Positions 52,086 through 60,535 of a stretch of 64,000 nucleotides of DNA are shown here, piece by piece. This stretch comes from an uncultured Collinsella sp. (GTDB taxonomy: Bacteria > Actinomycetota > Coriobacteriia > Coriobacteriales > Coriobacteriaceae). Both the position numbers and the translations under genes were made by a program. The notes under the pieces are model-generated. The model saw only the letters and a program-made list of their open reading frames with translations. It was not told where the DNA came from and ran no database searches. Every line of letters begins with the position of its first letter. The first letter of the stretch is position 1. The stretch is taken from assembly GCA_959602645.1 (NCBI GenBank), contig CAUGTZ010000003.1, forward strand, positions 1 through 64,000, in the 5' to 3' direction.

Positions 52086-52571
52086 ATGTGTGCCGCAGCC
52101 AAAATGAGCAAAACGCAGCAGCTCAAGGAACGTTGGGAAGAGGGGGAGCTCGATTGCGGGTCGATCACGCCTGAGTTTATCAAGGGGCTCAGTCCTCGCG
52201 AGCTCGGTATGCTGGGCGAGCTTATCGCAATCGATTACTTTAACGAGCGCGGCTATGCATTGCTGGAACAAGGCTATCGATGCTCGGAGGGCGAGGCCGA
52301 CCTGGTGCTGCTCGACGAGCTCGACGATGTGGTGGTGATGGCCGAGGTCAAGACCAGGCGTGTTGCGCTGGATTGCGATACGCGGGTGTTTCCCGAGGAA
52401 GCGGTGAACGCCCAAAAGCAGCGGCGCTATCGTCGCATCGCGAGTTGCTATCTTATGGAGCATTATCCGCTCAAGGCGATCCGCTTCGATGCCGTGGGCG
52501 TCACCATTCGCGGCGGGCATATCGCCGAGATCGAGCACCAGTACAATGCGTTCGATTGGCAGGTGTCGTGA
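52086..52571 (+). CDS. yraN: UPF0102 / YraN family endonuclease-like protein
   Basis: This 161-residue protein has the restriction-endonuclease-like fold signature: GELIAIDYFNERGYALLEQGYR, then EADLVLL...MAEVKTRR with Glu, Asp and the Glu-x-Lys pair. About 40 extra residues lie at the N-terminus. ATG 52086 has AAAGGAGA upstream; the longer frame is not supported. The stop overlaps the comM start by one base. The family's role is not settled, though it regularly sits beside comM and dprA. Confidence 0.88.
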   Translation: MCAAAKMSKTQQLKERWEEGELDCGSITPEFIKGLSPRELGMLGELIAIDYFNERGYALLEQGYRCSEGEADLVLLDELDDVVVMAEVKTRRVALDCDTRVFPEEAVNAQKQRRYRRIASCYLMEHYPLKAIRFDAVGVTIRGGHIAEIEHQYNAFDWQVS

Positions 52572-54094
52572 TGGCGTTCGAAACGTTTGCCGTTCACGCA
52601 GCCTGTATCCGCGGCGTTGAGGCGATTCCCGTCACGGTCGAGGTATCGCTTGCGGGCGGTATCCCGGGCATTCAGATGCTCGGCATCCCGAGCATGGAAG
52701 TGATGGAGTCGCGCGGGCGCATTCGCTGCGCGATGCGCTCTGCCGGATTCGAGATCCCGCGTTCGGGTATTACGGTCAATCTGGCGCCGGGCGATATCCG
52801 AAAGACCGGTAGCGGCTTTGACCTGCCAATAGCCATCGCGGTGCTTGCGGCCGACGGGCAGATTCCCCGCGACAATCTCGACCGCTGCCTCATTGCCGGC
52901 GAGCTCGGCTTGGATGGCACGGTGCTTCCCGTCAAGGGCGAAGTGGCGTTTCAGCTGCTGGCTCGCGACATGGGGTTGTCTTTTATCGCCGGCAGGTCCG
53001 ACCAGCATGTTCCGCTTGCGGGGGTCGATTGCGGTTTTATCGATCATCTGTCGCAGCTTGCCCGCGGTATGGGCGAGGCAGCTCGGCACTATCTGGATTC
53101 TGAAGTGCTCGAGGCCACCTTTGAGCCCGAGCTCGATTATGCCGACGTGTTGGGGCAGGAGGTCGCCAAGCGCGGCATAGCGCTTGCGGCGGCAGGGGAG
53201 CTGGGCTTGCTTATGATTGGGTCTCCGGGATCGGGCAAGACCATGCTTGCGCGCCGCATGACGGGTATCTTGCCCGAGCTTTCCGTCGAGGATCAGCAGG
53301 AGGCGCTTTGCATTCATTCGGTCTTGGATGAGAACATCGATGGCCTGCTTGCGGGGCATCGGCCGTTTCGTAGTCCCCATCACAGCATTTCGACTGCGGG
53401 CCTTATTGGCGGAGGGCGCCCGGTGCATCCGGGCGAGATCAGCCTTGCCCATGGCGGCGTGCTCTTTTTGGACGAGCTTGCCGAGTTTCCCACCGGTGTG
53501 CTGCAGACGCTTCGTCAGCCTATCGAGCGCGGCTATGTCAGGATCGTGCGCGTCGACGGCGCCTTCACGTTTCCCTCGCGCTTTCAGCTGCTTGCGGCGA
53601 GCAATCCCTGCCCCTGCGGTTTTTTGGGCGATCGCGAGGTTCCGTGTCGTTGCTCGGCATCGATGGTCGAGCGCTATCGGTCCAAGCTGCGCGGTCCCTT
53701 GGCCGACCGCATCGACCTGATGCTCGACGTGACCCGCCCCGATCCGCAGGTGATTATCGAGGGCGCCGAGGGTATGTCGTCGGCCGAGCTGCGCGACTAC
53801 GTTGTCCGCGGTCGGGCTTTTCGTGCCTGGCGCGAGACCCATATGGACGATGCGGATGCCGAGGCCGAGCACGATGAGTCACGGTCCATTGACGGCGTCG
53901 TGTCGACCTTTGCACTCGACGAGGCCGCCGAGAAATGCGTACTTGGCCTGTCGAAACGCACTCATCTCACGGGGCGCGGCATCGTGCGCCTGGTTCGCAT
54001 CGCGCGCACGATTGCCGATGTCGCAGAAAGCGAGCGGGTGACGCAAGACCACGTGCTCGAGGCCGCGATGTATCAGGGAAGGAGGGATCAGTGA
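52571..54094 (+). CDS. comM: ComM/YifB family AAA+ ATPase (Mg-chelatase-like)
   Basis: This 507-residue protein has an N-terminal Lon-protease-like fold (to about 190), then an AAA+ module with Walker A GSPGSGKTMLARR and FRSPHHSISTAGL, and Walker B VLFLDELAEF; a zinc-like NPCPCGFLGD...PCRC patch and C-terminal helices follow. In Gram-negatives ComM is a hexameric branch-migration helicase in natural transformation. The ATG overlaps the yraN TGA, and the stop overlaps the dprA ATG (TGATG), implying coupled translation. Confidence 0.93.
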   Translation: MAFETFAVHAACIRGVEAIPVTVEVSLAGGIPGIQMLGIPSMEVMESRGRIRCAMRSAGFEIPRSGITVNLAPGDIRKTGSGFDLPIAIAVLAADGQIPRDNLDRCLIAGELGLDGTVLPVKGEVAFQLLARDMGLSFIAGRSDQHVPLAGVDCGFIDHLSQLARGMGEAARHYLDSEVLEATFEPELDYADVLGQEVAKRGIALAAAGELGLLMIGSPGSGKTMLARRMTGILPELSVEDQQEALCIHSVLDENIDGLLAGHRPFRSPHHSISTAGLIGGGRPVHPGEISLAHGGVLFLDELAEFPTGVLQTLRQPIERGYVRIVRVDGAFTFPSRFQLLAASNPCPCGFLGDREVPCRCSASMVERYRSKLRGPLADRIDLMLDVTRPDPQVIIEGAEGMSSAELRDYVVRGRAFRAWRETHMDDADAEAEHDESRSIDGVVSTFALDEAAEKCVLGLSKRTHLTGRGIVRLVRIARTIADVAESERVTQDHVLEAAMYQGRRDQ

Positions 54095-55026
54095 TGGGTG
54101 AGGTCCGCTACGAACTGCATCCCGGTGATGGGCTGTTTCCCGCTACTGTTCTGGAACTTTCCGATGTGCCGCAGACGTTGTTCGTCCGTGGCGACCCGGA
54201 GGTGCTCTCGACGCCGGCGCTCTCGATTATCGGTGCGCGCAAGGCCTCGCCGTACGGCCTTGCCGTGGCAGAGCTGGCCGCGAAAGTTGCGGTCGAGGCG
54301 GGGGTGACGGTGGTCTCGGGCGGTGCGGTCGGCTGCGACCAGGCCTCGGGTTGGGCCGCGGTCAACGCCGGGGGCAGGCACGTCTTGGTTTTGGGTACGG
54401 GCGCCGACGTGGTCTACCCGCGTTCGAGTGCGGGGCTTATCGCGCGCACGATCGATACGGGCGGTGCGGTCGTGTCCATCTCGCCTTGGGGCATGGGGCC
54501 GCGTAAGTTTGCCTTTCCGCGGCGTAACCGGGTGATTGCCGCGCTTTCGCAGGCGCTCTTCGTGTCGGAGGCCGGCATGCCTTCGGGCACGTTCTCGACG
54601 GCGGAGGCCGCCATGGACCTGGGGCGCGAACTGCTTGCGGTACCGGGCTCCATTTTGTCGCCCGAGTCGCGCGGGACCAACTACCTCATTGCCAACGGGG
54701 CCTGCTGCATTATTGACGAGGAGTCCATCGAGATGGCCATCTCTCGAATCTACGGTACCCTGCGCTATTCGCGTCCCGATGCGCCCGGCATCGCCGACCT
54801 GGATGCCACACAGCAGACTGTGATGCATGCCCTCATCGCCTCGCCGCTCAAGGTTGAAGACATCGCCACACTCGTCTCCCTCGATGCCGTCGGTGTGCTC
54901 AAGCTCCTGGGCTCGCTCGAGCTCGAGGGCCTCATCGAGCGCATGATGGATGGAAGGTATGCGCCCTCCAAGTTTGCCCTTCACGCCCAGACGCCCTTCG
55001 GTCACAATGGAAAACGTGTCAATTAG
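54094..55026 (+). CDS. dprA: DNA processing protein DprA
   Basis: This 310-residue protein has a Rossmann-like core: SIIGARKASPYG, VVSGGAVGCDQASGWAAV (in the place of the usual GIDxxAH), LGTGADVVYP, FPRRNRVIAALS and SRGTNYLIANGA. A C-terminal winged-helix segment (about 235-300) follows. DprA loads RecA on incoming single-stranded DNA. ATG 54094 has AAGGAGG upstream. With comM it suggests at least part of a transformation route, but no comE-type uptake genes are in the window. Confidence 0.93.
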   Translation: MGEVRYELHPGDGLFPATVLELSDVPQTLFVRGDPEVLSTPALSIIGARKASPYGLAVAELAAKVAVEAGVTVVSGGAVGCDQASGWAAVNAGGRHVLVLGTGADVVYPRSSAGLIARTIDTGGAVVSISPWGMGPRKFAFPRRNRVIAALSQALFVSEAGMPSGTFSTAEAAMDLGRELLAVPGSILSPESRGTNYLIANGACCIIDEESIEMAISRIYGTLRYSRPDAPGIADLDATQQTVMHALIASPLKVEDIATLVSLDAVGVLKLLGSLELEGLIERMMDGRYAPSKFALHAQTPFGHNGKRVN

Positions 55027-55040
55027 AAAGGTGTTTGCAG

Positions 55041-56378
55041 ATGCTGTTTGATCAGGTGACGGTTATCGGTGGCGGTCTGGCGGGATCGGAATGCGCGATT
55101 CAGCTGGCAGATCGCGGGTTCGCCGTAAAGCTGTGCGAGATGCGCCCGCAGGTGAGCTCTCCTGCCCACCATACCGATCACTTGGCGGAGCTCGTCTGCT
55201 CCAATTCGTTTAAGTCGACCCGTCCCGATTCCGCCGCCGGCCTGCTGAAGGCCGAGCTCGAGCGCATGGGCTCGGTGCTGCTCGACTGCGCTCATCGTGC
55301 GGCCGTTCCCGCTGGCGGCGCCCTGGCGGTCGACCGCGTCAAGTTTTCCGAGCTCGTCGAGGCCGAGGTTGCCGCCCGCCCCAATATCGAGGTCGTCCAC
55401 GGTGAGGTCACCCAGATCCCCGAGGGTCATGTGGTTATCGCCGCGGGTCCCTTGTGCTCGCCGGCATTGAGCGAGGAGGTCATGAAGCTTGTCGGTGGTG
55501 ACGCCCTGGCGTTCTTTGACGCGGCCGCCCCGATTGTCGATGCCTCGACGCTCGATATGGACGTGCTGTTCTCGCAGTCGCGCTACGAGGAGCAGGGGAG
55601 TGGCGACTATCTGAATGCCCCGCTCAACAAGGAAGAGTACGAGGCCTTTATCGAGGCGCTCACAACGGCCGAGCGCGTGGTGCTCAAGGATTTTGAGGGC
55701 GGGGACCTGTTCCAGGCCTGCCAGCCTGCCGAGGAGGTTGCGCGCACGGGCAAGGATGCCATCCGCTTTGGCGCCATGAAGCCCGTCGGGCTCACCGACC
55801 CGCGCACCGGTCGCCGTCCCTGGGCGGCAATTCAGCTGCGCGCCGAGAACAAGGAGAAGACCGCCTATAACCTAGTTGGCTTCCAGACCAACCTGACCTT
55901 CGGCGAACAGAAGCGCGTCTTCCATATGGTTCCCGGCCTGGAGAACGCCGAGTTCTTCCGCTACGGCGTCATGCACCGCAACACCTTTGTCGATGCGCCA
56001 CACGTGCTCGATGGCACCTTTGCCGTTCCCGGCACGAGCGTGCGTCTTGCCGGTCAGATTACTGGTACCGAGGGGTACATGGAGGCCGTGGCGACGGGTC
56101 TGCTCGCTGCGCTCAACACCTATGCCGAGGCCATCGGGGCCGCGGGCGTCGAGCTGCCGCGCGTGGGCGCCCTGGGCGCGCTTGTGGGGTATGCGACCGA
56201 TCCGGCTACGGTGGGCTACCAGCCCATGCACGTCAACTTTGGTCTTGTGCCGCCGCTCGAGGACGGTAAGCGTCGCAGCAAGCGCGATCGTTACCAGGCT
56301 TACGCGGACCGCGCCCTCAAGGCCCTGGATGCCTATCTGGAATCGCGCTCCGATCTGTTTGGAGGCGAGAGGTCATAG
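55041..56378 (+). CDS. trmFO: Methylenetetrahydrofolate-tRNA-(uracil-5-)-methyltransferase TrmFO
   Basis: This 445-residue FAD enzyme makes m5U54 in the T-loop of tRNA using methylenetetrahydrofolate. VTVIGGGLAGSECAIQLA is the FAD-binding dinucleotide fold; VCSNSFKSTRPDSAAGLLK and MKPVGLTDPRTGRRPWAAIQLR are family-specific. The ATG at 55041 has AAAGG upstream. xerC follows, apparently overlapping its TAG stop. Confidence 0.95.
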   Translation: MLFDQVTVIGGGLAGSECAIQLADRGFAVKLCEMRPQVSSPAHHTDHLAELVCSNSFKSTRPDSAAGLLKAELERMGSVLLDCAHRAAVPAGGALAVDRVKFSELVEAEVAARPNIEVVHGEVTQIPEGHVVIAAGPLCSPALSEEVMKLVGGDALAFFDAAAPIVDASTLDMDVLFSQSRYEEQGSGDYLNAPLNKEEYEAFIEALTTAERVVLKDFEGGDLFQACQPAEEVARTGKDAIRFGAMKPVGLTDPRTGRRPWAAIQLRAENKEKTAYNLVGFQTNLTFGEQKRVFHMVPGLENAEFFRYGVMHRNTFVDAPHVLDGTFAVPGTSVRLAGQITGTEGYMEAVATGLLAALNTYAEAIGAAGVELPRVGALGALVGYATDPATVGYQPMHVNFGLVPPLEDGKRRSKRDRYQAYADRALKALDAYLESRSDLFGGERS

Positions 56379-57295
56379 CTTTTGACCTGTACGATGCCGT
56401 CGACTCGTTCATTGCCTACATTGCACGCGTCGAAGGACTCGCTCCCAATACGGTAACCGCCTACACCTCGCGGCTCGAGCGCTTCGCCGCGTGGTGCGAC
56501 CGCGAGGGCATCGACGCTCGCGCCGCCGACGTGCGGACCGTTCGCTCCTATTTGGCCGAGCTGTCGCGTGGCCAGGTGGCGGCTCGGACCCTTGCGGCAC
56601 ACCTGTCTGCCATACGCTCGCTCTATCGGTGGATGGCTGCCGAGGGAATCGTTGAGGGCGATGCGGTCTCGGCGATTTCCTCGCCCAAGCTGCCGCGCGA
56701 TCTTCCCGGCGTGCTGACGACCCGGCAAGTCGAGTCGTTGCTCGAGGCCCCCGACACCTCGACGCCTGCGGGGTTGCGAGATGCGGCGATGCTCGAGCTG
56801 CTCTATGCCTCCGGCGCGCGAATCTCGGAGCTCGCGGCGCTCAACGTGGAGTCTATCGGTTGGTCCGAGCGAACGCTGCGACTTTGGGGCAAGGGGAGCA
56901 AGGAGCGTATCGTGCCCCTGTATCGGCGCGCTCTCGAGGCTACCCGCCGCTATATTGAGGAAGGGAGGCCGCAGCTCCTTGCACAGGCAAAGCGTAACGA
57001 CGGTGCGAACGGCGCGCATCCGCTGTTTATCTCGGCGCGCGGAAACCGCATGAGTGCCGCCATGCTTAGGAGGCGGTTCCATATGCTTGCGGCACTTGCC
57101 GGCATTCCTGCCGACATCGCCCCGCATGCGATGCGTCATACCTTTGCGACCGACCTGCTCGAGGGCGGCGCGGATCTCCGCTCGGTTCAGGAGCTGCTTG
57201 GGCATGCGAGCTTGTCCACGACGCAGATTTATACGCACCTCACGCCCGATCGACTCAAGCGCGCCGTGAGTCAGGCCCACCCCCGCGGCGAGTAG
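56375..57295 (+). CDS. xerC: Tyrosine recombinase XerC-type, with non-canonical start
   Basis: The complete protein has about 306 residues: an N-terminal SAM-like domain (FDLYDAVDSFIAYIARVEGLAPNTVTAYTS) and a catalytic domain with Arg149 (SGARISEL), GKGSKERIVPL, HAMRHTF, LGHASLST and the nucleophile Tyr286. In this frame there is no ATG, GTG or TTG between the stop at 56267 and a GTG at 56531, which would lose the DNA-binding half. GGAGG (56361-56365) sits 9 nt before an ATA at 56375 that overlaps the trmFO TAG. ATA (or CTG 56387) is therefore the likely start, unless one base is a sequencing error. XerC resolves chromosome dimers at dif. Confidence 0.85.
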   Translation: MAFDLYDAVDSFIAYIARVEGLAPNTVTAYTSRLERFAAWCDREGIDARAADVRTVRSYLAELSRGQVAARTLAAHLSAIRSLYRWMAAEGIVEGDAVSAISSPKLPRDLPGVLTTRQVESLLEAPDTSTPAGLRDAAMLELLYASGARISELAALNVESIGWSERTLRLWGKGSKERIVPLYRRALEATRRYIEEGRPQLLAQAKRNDGANGAHPLFISARGNRMSAAMLRRRFHMLAALAGIPADIAPHAMRHTFATDLLEGGADLRSVQELLGHASLSTTQIYTHLTPDRLKRAVSQAHPRGE

Positions 57296-57341
57296 GAGAC
57301 GGGCCCCGCGCCGCACCGAGGTGTGTGGTTTTGATTGCGGG

Positions 57342-57370
57342 TTGGCAGGAAGAGGCAATCCTGCTATCAT
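57342..57370 (+). promoter_or_regulatory. Promoter of rpsB-tsf
   Basis: TTGGCA (57342-57347) and TATCAT (57365-57370) with a 17-nt spacer. Confidence 0.75.
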
Positions 57371-57376
57371 TCATCG

Positions 57377-57511
57377 GGTTGCTTCACGGCAACAGGTTTT
57401 TATCACGCACGCGCGGCTACTTCATACCGTGGTGCCCGGGCTTTGGTAGCACATGTCTGGGTTGGTTTTGGAGGATGACCCCGCGCGGAGGCAAACCACA
57501 GGAGGTTTAAC
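57377..57511 (+). promoter_or_regulatory. Structured leader of rpsB
   Basis: The roughly 135-nt leader begins with a small hairpin GTTGC/GCAAC (57378-57393) followed by T's. Near its end TGGTTT (57463-57468) can pair with AAACCA (57493-57498), just before the ribosome site GGAGG (57501-57505). A ribosomal-protein leader is plausible. The short frame 57325-57510 that runs through it is not supported as a gene. Confidence 0.4.
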
Positions 57512-58240
57512 ATGGCTACCAAGATTAATATCCGCACCCTGCTCGAGGCCGGCTGCCACTTCGGTCACCAGACCCGTCGCTGGAACCCCAAGATGAAGCC
57601 GTTCATCTTCGGTGAGCGCAACGGCATCTACATCCTCGACCTCAAGCAGACCATCCTTGACGCCGACCAGGCCTACACCTTCGTCAAGAACGTCGCCAAG
57701 GGCGGCAACGTGCTGTTCGTCGGCACCAAGAAGCAGGCTCAGGAGGCCGTTAAGAACGCCGCTGAGCGCGCCAACATGCCTTACATCAACCAGCGTTGGC
57801 TCGGCGGTATGCTGACCAACTTCGTCACCATCCGCTCCCGCATCAACCGCATGGAGGAGCTCGAGGCCATGGTCGAGGACGGCCGCATGGCAGTGCTGCC
57901 CAAGAAGGAGCAGGCAGTGCTCGGCAAGGAGCTCGCTAAGCTCCAGACCAACCTCGGTGGCGCCCGCGACATGAAGGGTCTGCCCCAGGCTCTCTTCGTC
58001 ATCGACACCAAGCGCGAGGAGAACGCCATCAAGGAGGCCCAGCGCCTGAACATCCCCGTCGTCGCTCTGATCGACACCAACTCCGATCCCGACGAGGTCG
58101 AGTACGGCATCCCCTGCAACGATGACGCCATCTCCGCTGTCACCCTTATGTGCGAGCTCATGGCCGACGCCTGCCTCGCTGGCTCCGGTAAGGAGCAGGT
58201 CTCCGAGGCCGAGATGGCCGCTGAGCCCAAGGCCGAGTAA
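57512..58240 (+). CDS. rpsB: 30S ribosomal protein S2
   Basis: This 242-residue protein has the S2 signatures LEAGCHFGHQTRRWNPKM, YIFGERN-like IFGERNGIYILDLKQT, NQRWLGGMLTNF and ALIDTNSDPDEVEYGIPCNDDA. AGGAGG lies before the ATG. The codon use is strongly biased, as expected of a highly expressed gene. tsf follows after 45 nt. Confidence 0.97.
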   Translation: MATKINIRTLLEAGCHFGHQTRRWNPKMKPFIFGERNGIYILDLKQTILDADQAYTFVKNVAKGGNVLFVGTKKQAQEAVKNAAERANMPYINQRWLGGMLTNFVTIRSRINRMEELEAMVEDGRMAVLPKKEQAVLGKELAKLQTNLGGARDMKGLPQALFVIDTKREENAIKEAQRLNIPVVALIDTNSDPDEVEYGIPCNDDAISAVTLMCELMADACLAGSGKEQVSEAEMAAEPKAE

Positions 58241-58285
58241 ATCAGTCTTAGTTAATTCTTTTTCATCTCTTTGAAAGGAACCACA

Positions 58286-59155
58286 ATGGCCCAGATTACT
58301 GCCGCTATGGTCAAGCAGCTCCGCGAGATGACCGACTCCCCGATGATGGAGTGTAAGAAGGCTCTCGTCGAGGCTGACGGCGACATGGACGTCGCTGTTG
58401 ACGTTCTGCGCAAGAACGGCCTCGCCAAGGCTGCCAAGAAGGCTGGCCGTGAGACCAACGAGGGCGCTGTCGCCGCGTTCGTCTCCGAGGACGGCAAGTC
58501 CGGCGCTCTGCTCGAGCTTTCCTGCGAGACCGACTTCGTCGGCTCCAACGCCAAGTTCACCGGCTTTGCTTCCAAGGTCGCCGAGGTTGTCGCTTCCACC
58601 GAGCCGGCCGATGTCGATGCTCTGCTCGAGAAGCCGATGGGCGAGGAGACCGTTTCCTCCGAGCTCACCGAGATGATTCACATCATGGGCGAGAACATGA
58701 AGATCGCTCGTTTCTCCGCCCGCAAGGTCGAGAACGGCGCTCTTGCTTCTTACATCCACATGGGTGGTAAGATCGGCGTCCTCGTCGAGTTCGCTTTCGA
58801 GAAGGCCGAGACCGCTCAGGCCGAGTCCTTCAAGACCTTCGCTCACGACGTTGCCCTTCAGGTTGCCGCCGTCGCCCCGATTTGCGCTACCCGCGATCAG
58901 GTTCCGGCCGAGACCGTCGAGCACGAGAAGGAGATTTACATGGCTCAGGCTGCCGAGTCCGGCAAGCCCGAGGCTATCCAGGAGAAGATGGCTGTTGGCC
59001 GTCTGGAGAAGTTCTACAAGCAGTCCGTGCTTACCGAGCAGGAGTTCATCAAGGACAGCTCCCTCACCATCAAGAAGTACGCTGAGCAGGTCTCCAAGGA
59101 GCTCGGCGATAGCATTACCGTCGTTGCCTTCGACCGTCTGGTCCGTGGCGAGTAA
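58286..59155 (+). CDS. tsf: Elongation factor Ts
   Basis: This 289-residue nucleotide exchange factor of EF-Tu has a UBA-like N-terminus (VKQLREMTDSPMMECKKALVEADGD) and the TDFV motif in CETDFVGSN. HIMGENMKIARFSAR and IHMGGKIGVLVEF follow. ATG 58286 has AAAGGA upstream, so the 5-residue longer TTG start is not used. Confidence 0.97.
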   Translation: MAQITAAMVKQLREMTDSPMMECKKALVEADGDMDVAVDVLRKNGLAKAAKKAGRETNEGAVAAFVSEDGKSGALLELSCETDFVGSNAKFTGFASKVAEVVASTEPADVDALLEKPMGEETVSSELTEMIHIMGENMKIARFSARKVENGALASYIHMGGKIGVLVEFAFEKAETAQAESFKTFAHDVALQVAAVAPICATRDQVPAETVEHEKEIYMAQAAESGKPEAIQEKMAVGRLEKFYKQSVLTEQEFIKDSSLTIKKYAEQVSKELGDSITVVAFDRLVRGE

Positions 59156-59178
59156 ATAAGCTCTTGTAGCTGGTAATG

Positions 59179-59213
59179 AGCAGGCTGTGGGTTTTACTCA
59201 CAGCCTGCTTTTT
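59179..59213 (+). terminator. Terminator after tsf
   Basis: A perfect 10-bp stem (59180-59189 with 59199-59208), extended by an A-T pair, a 9-nt loop and a TTTTT tail. Confidence 0.93.
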
Positions 59214-59272
59214 CATGGCTCTTATCAGAGCCTTTGCTATCATATTGAGAGTCTAATTAAAGGAGGATCGCT

Positions 59273-59995
59273 TTGTCCGACATCCGATATAAACGCGTGC
59301 TTCTGAAGCTTTCCGGCGAAGCACTGATGGGCGACGGCCAATATGGCATCGACCCCAAGATTACCGACCATCTTGCCAAGCAGGTCAAGGAGCTGCTCGC
59401 CGTTGGCCATGAGGTCGGCGTTGTTGTCGGCGGCGGCAACATTTTCCGCGGCATGGCCGGCGCTGCCGGTGGCATGGAGCGCGCCCAGGCCGACTACATG
59501 GGCATGCTGGCAACCGTTATGAACGCGCTTGCCCTGCAGGATGCCTTTGAGCACAACGATGTTCCCTGCCGCGTGATGAGCGCTATCCAGATGAACGAGA
59601 TCTGCGAGCCCTATATTCGCCGTCGCGCCATCAACCACCTTTCCAAGGGTAATGTCGTTATTTTTGCCGCCGGTTCGGGCAATCCGTACTTTACGACCGA
59701 CACCGCCGCGGCTCTTCGTGCCTGCGAGATCGGTGCCGAGATTCTGATTAAGGCCACCAAGGTTGACGGCATCTACGACAAGGATCCTGTCAAGTGTTCC
59801 GATGCCGTCCGTTTTGACAAGATTACCTATCACGAGGTTCTCGTCCGCGGTCTGCAGGTTATGGATTCCACGGCCACGGCGCTGTGCCAGGATAACCGTA
59901 TGCCGATTTTGGTCCTCAACATCGATGGCGAGGACACCGTCAAACGCGCGCTTTCGGGTGAGCCCGTCGGCACGCTCGTCTATCAGGAGGATTAA
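59273..59995 (+). CDS. pyrH: UMP kinase
   Basis: This 240-residue hexameric kinase of pyrimidine synthesis has RVLLKLSGEALMG, VGVVVGGGNIFRG, FAAGSGNPYFTTDTAAALRA and TKVDGIYDKDP. TTG start at 59273 with AAAGGAGG. It starts a tightly packed unit pyrH-frr-uppS-cdsA-dxr-rseP. Confidence 0.97.
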   Translation: MSDIRYKRVLLKLSGEALMGDGQYGIDPKITDHLAKQVKELLAVGHEVGVVVGGGNIFRGMAGAAGGMERAQADYMGMLATVMNALALQDAFEHNDVPCRVMSAIQMNEICEPYIRRRAINHLSKGNVVIFAAGSGNPYFTTDTAAALRACEIGAEILIKATKVDGIYDKDPVKCSDAVRFDKITYHEVLVRGLQVMDSTATALCQDNRMPILVLNIDGEDTVKRALSGEPVGTLVYQED

Positions 59996-59997
59996 GC

Positions 59998-60534
59998 ATG
60001 GCAGAGAATATCACCGCCCACATGGACAAGTCGCTCGAGTCCCTCAAGCACAACTTCTCCAAGGTTCGCACAGGCCGCGCCAACGCTAACATTCTGTCCG
60101 ACATTTCGGTCGATTACTACGGTGTTCCCACGCCGGTTACCCAGGTTGCCGCCGTTAAGACCCCCGAGGCTCACATGCTGCTTATCGAGCCCTGGGACAA
60201 GGCGCTCGTCAACGCAATCGTGAAGGCTATCAGCGCTTCCGATCTGGGCATTACTCCCAACTCTGACGGTACCGTCGTGCGCCTGCCGTTCCCGGCTCCC
60301 ACCGAGGAGCGTCGTCGCGAGCTCGTCAAGGAGTGCCGCGAGTATGCCGAGCAGGCCAAGGTCTCCATTCGCAACATCCGTCGCGACTTTAACAACAAGC
60401 TCGAGCGCGACGAAGAGCTCACCGAGGACGATGTCCGTCGCGAGCAGGCCAAGGTCCAGAAGCATACCGATGAGTATGTTGCCAAGGTCGAGGAGCTTCT
60501 GAAGGAAAAAGAAGCCGAGGTCATGGAGATCTAA
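59998..60534 (+). CDS. frr: Ribosome recycling factor
   Basis: This 178-residue protein is slightly short for the usual 185 residues. It shows SLKHNFSKVRTGRANANILSDI and the long three-helix bundle with RRDFNNKLERDEELTEDD. It splits post-termination ribosomes with EF-G. It starts 2 nt after pyrH. Confidence 0.97.
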   Translation: MAENITAHMDKSLESLKHNFSKVRTGRANANILSDISVDYYGVPTPVTQVAAVKTPEAHMLLIEPWDKALVNAIVKAISASDLGITPNSDGTVVRLPFPAPTEERRRELVKECREYAEQAKVSIRNIRRDFNNKLERDEELTEDDVRREQAKVQKHTDEYVAKVEELLKEKEAEVMEI

Positions 60535-60535
60535 G

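Noticed and set aside
54346..54366. Loss of DprA function from the altered GIDxxAH motif
   Set aside because: The rest of the Rossmann core and the C-terminal domain are intact, and the motif varies in distant DprA proteins, so inactivity cannot be claimed.
57325..57510. Short plus-strand frame of 61 codons before rpsB
   Set aside because: It spans the rpsB promoter and leader; the start has no ribosome site and the product looks random.
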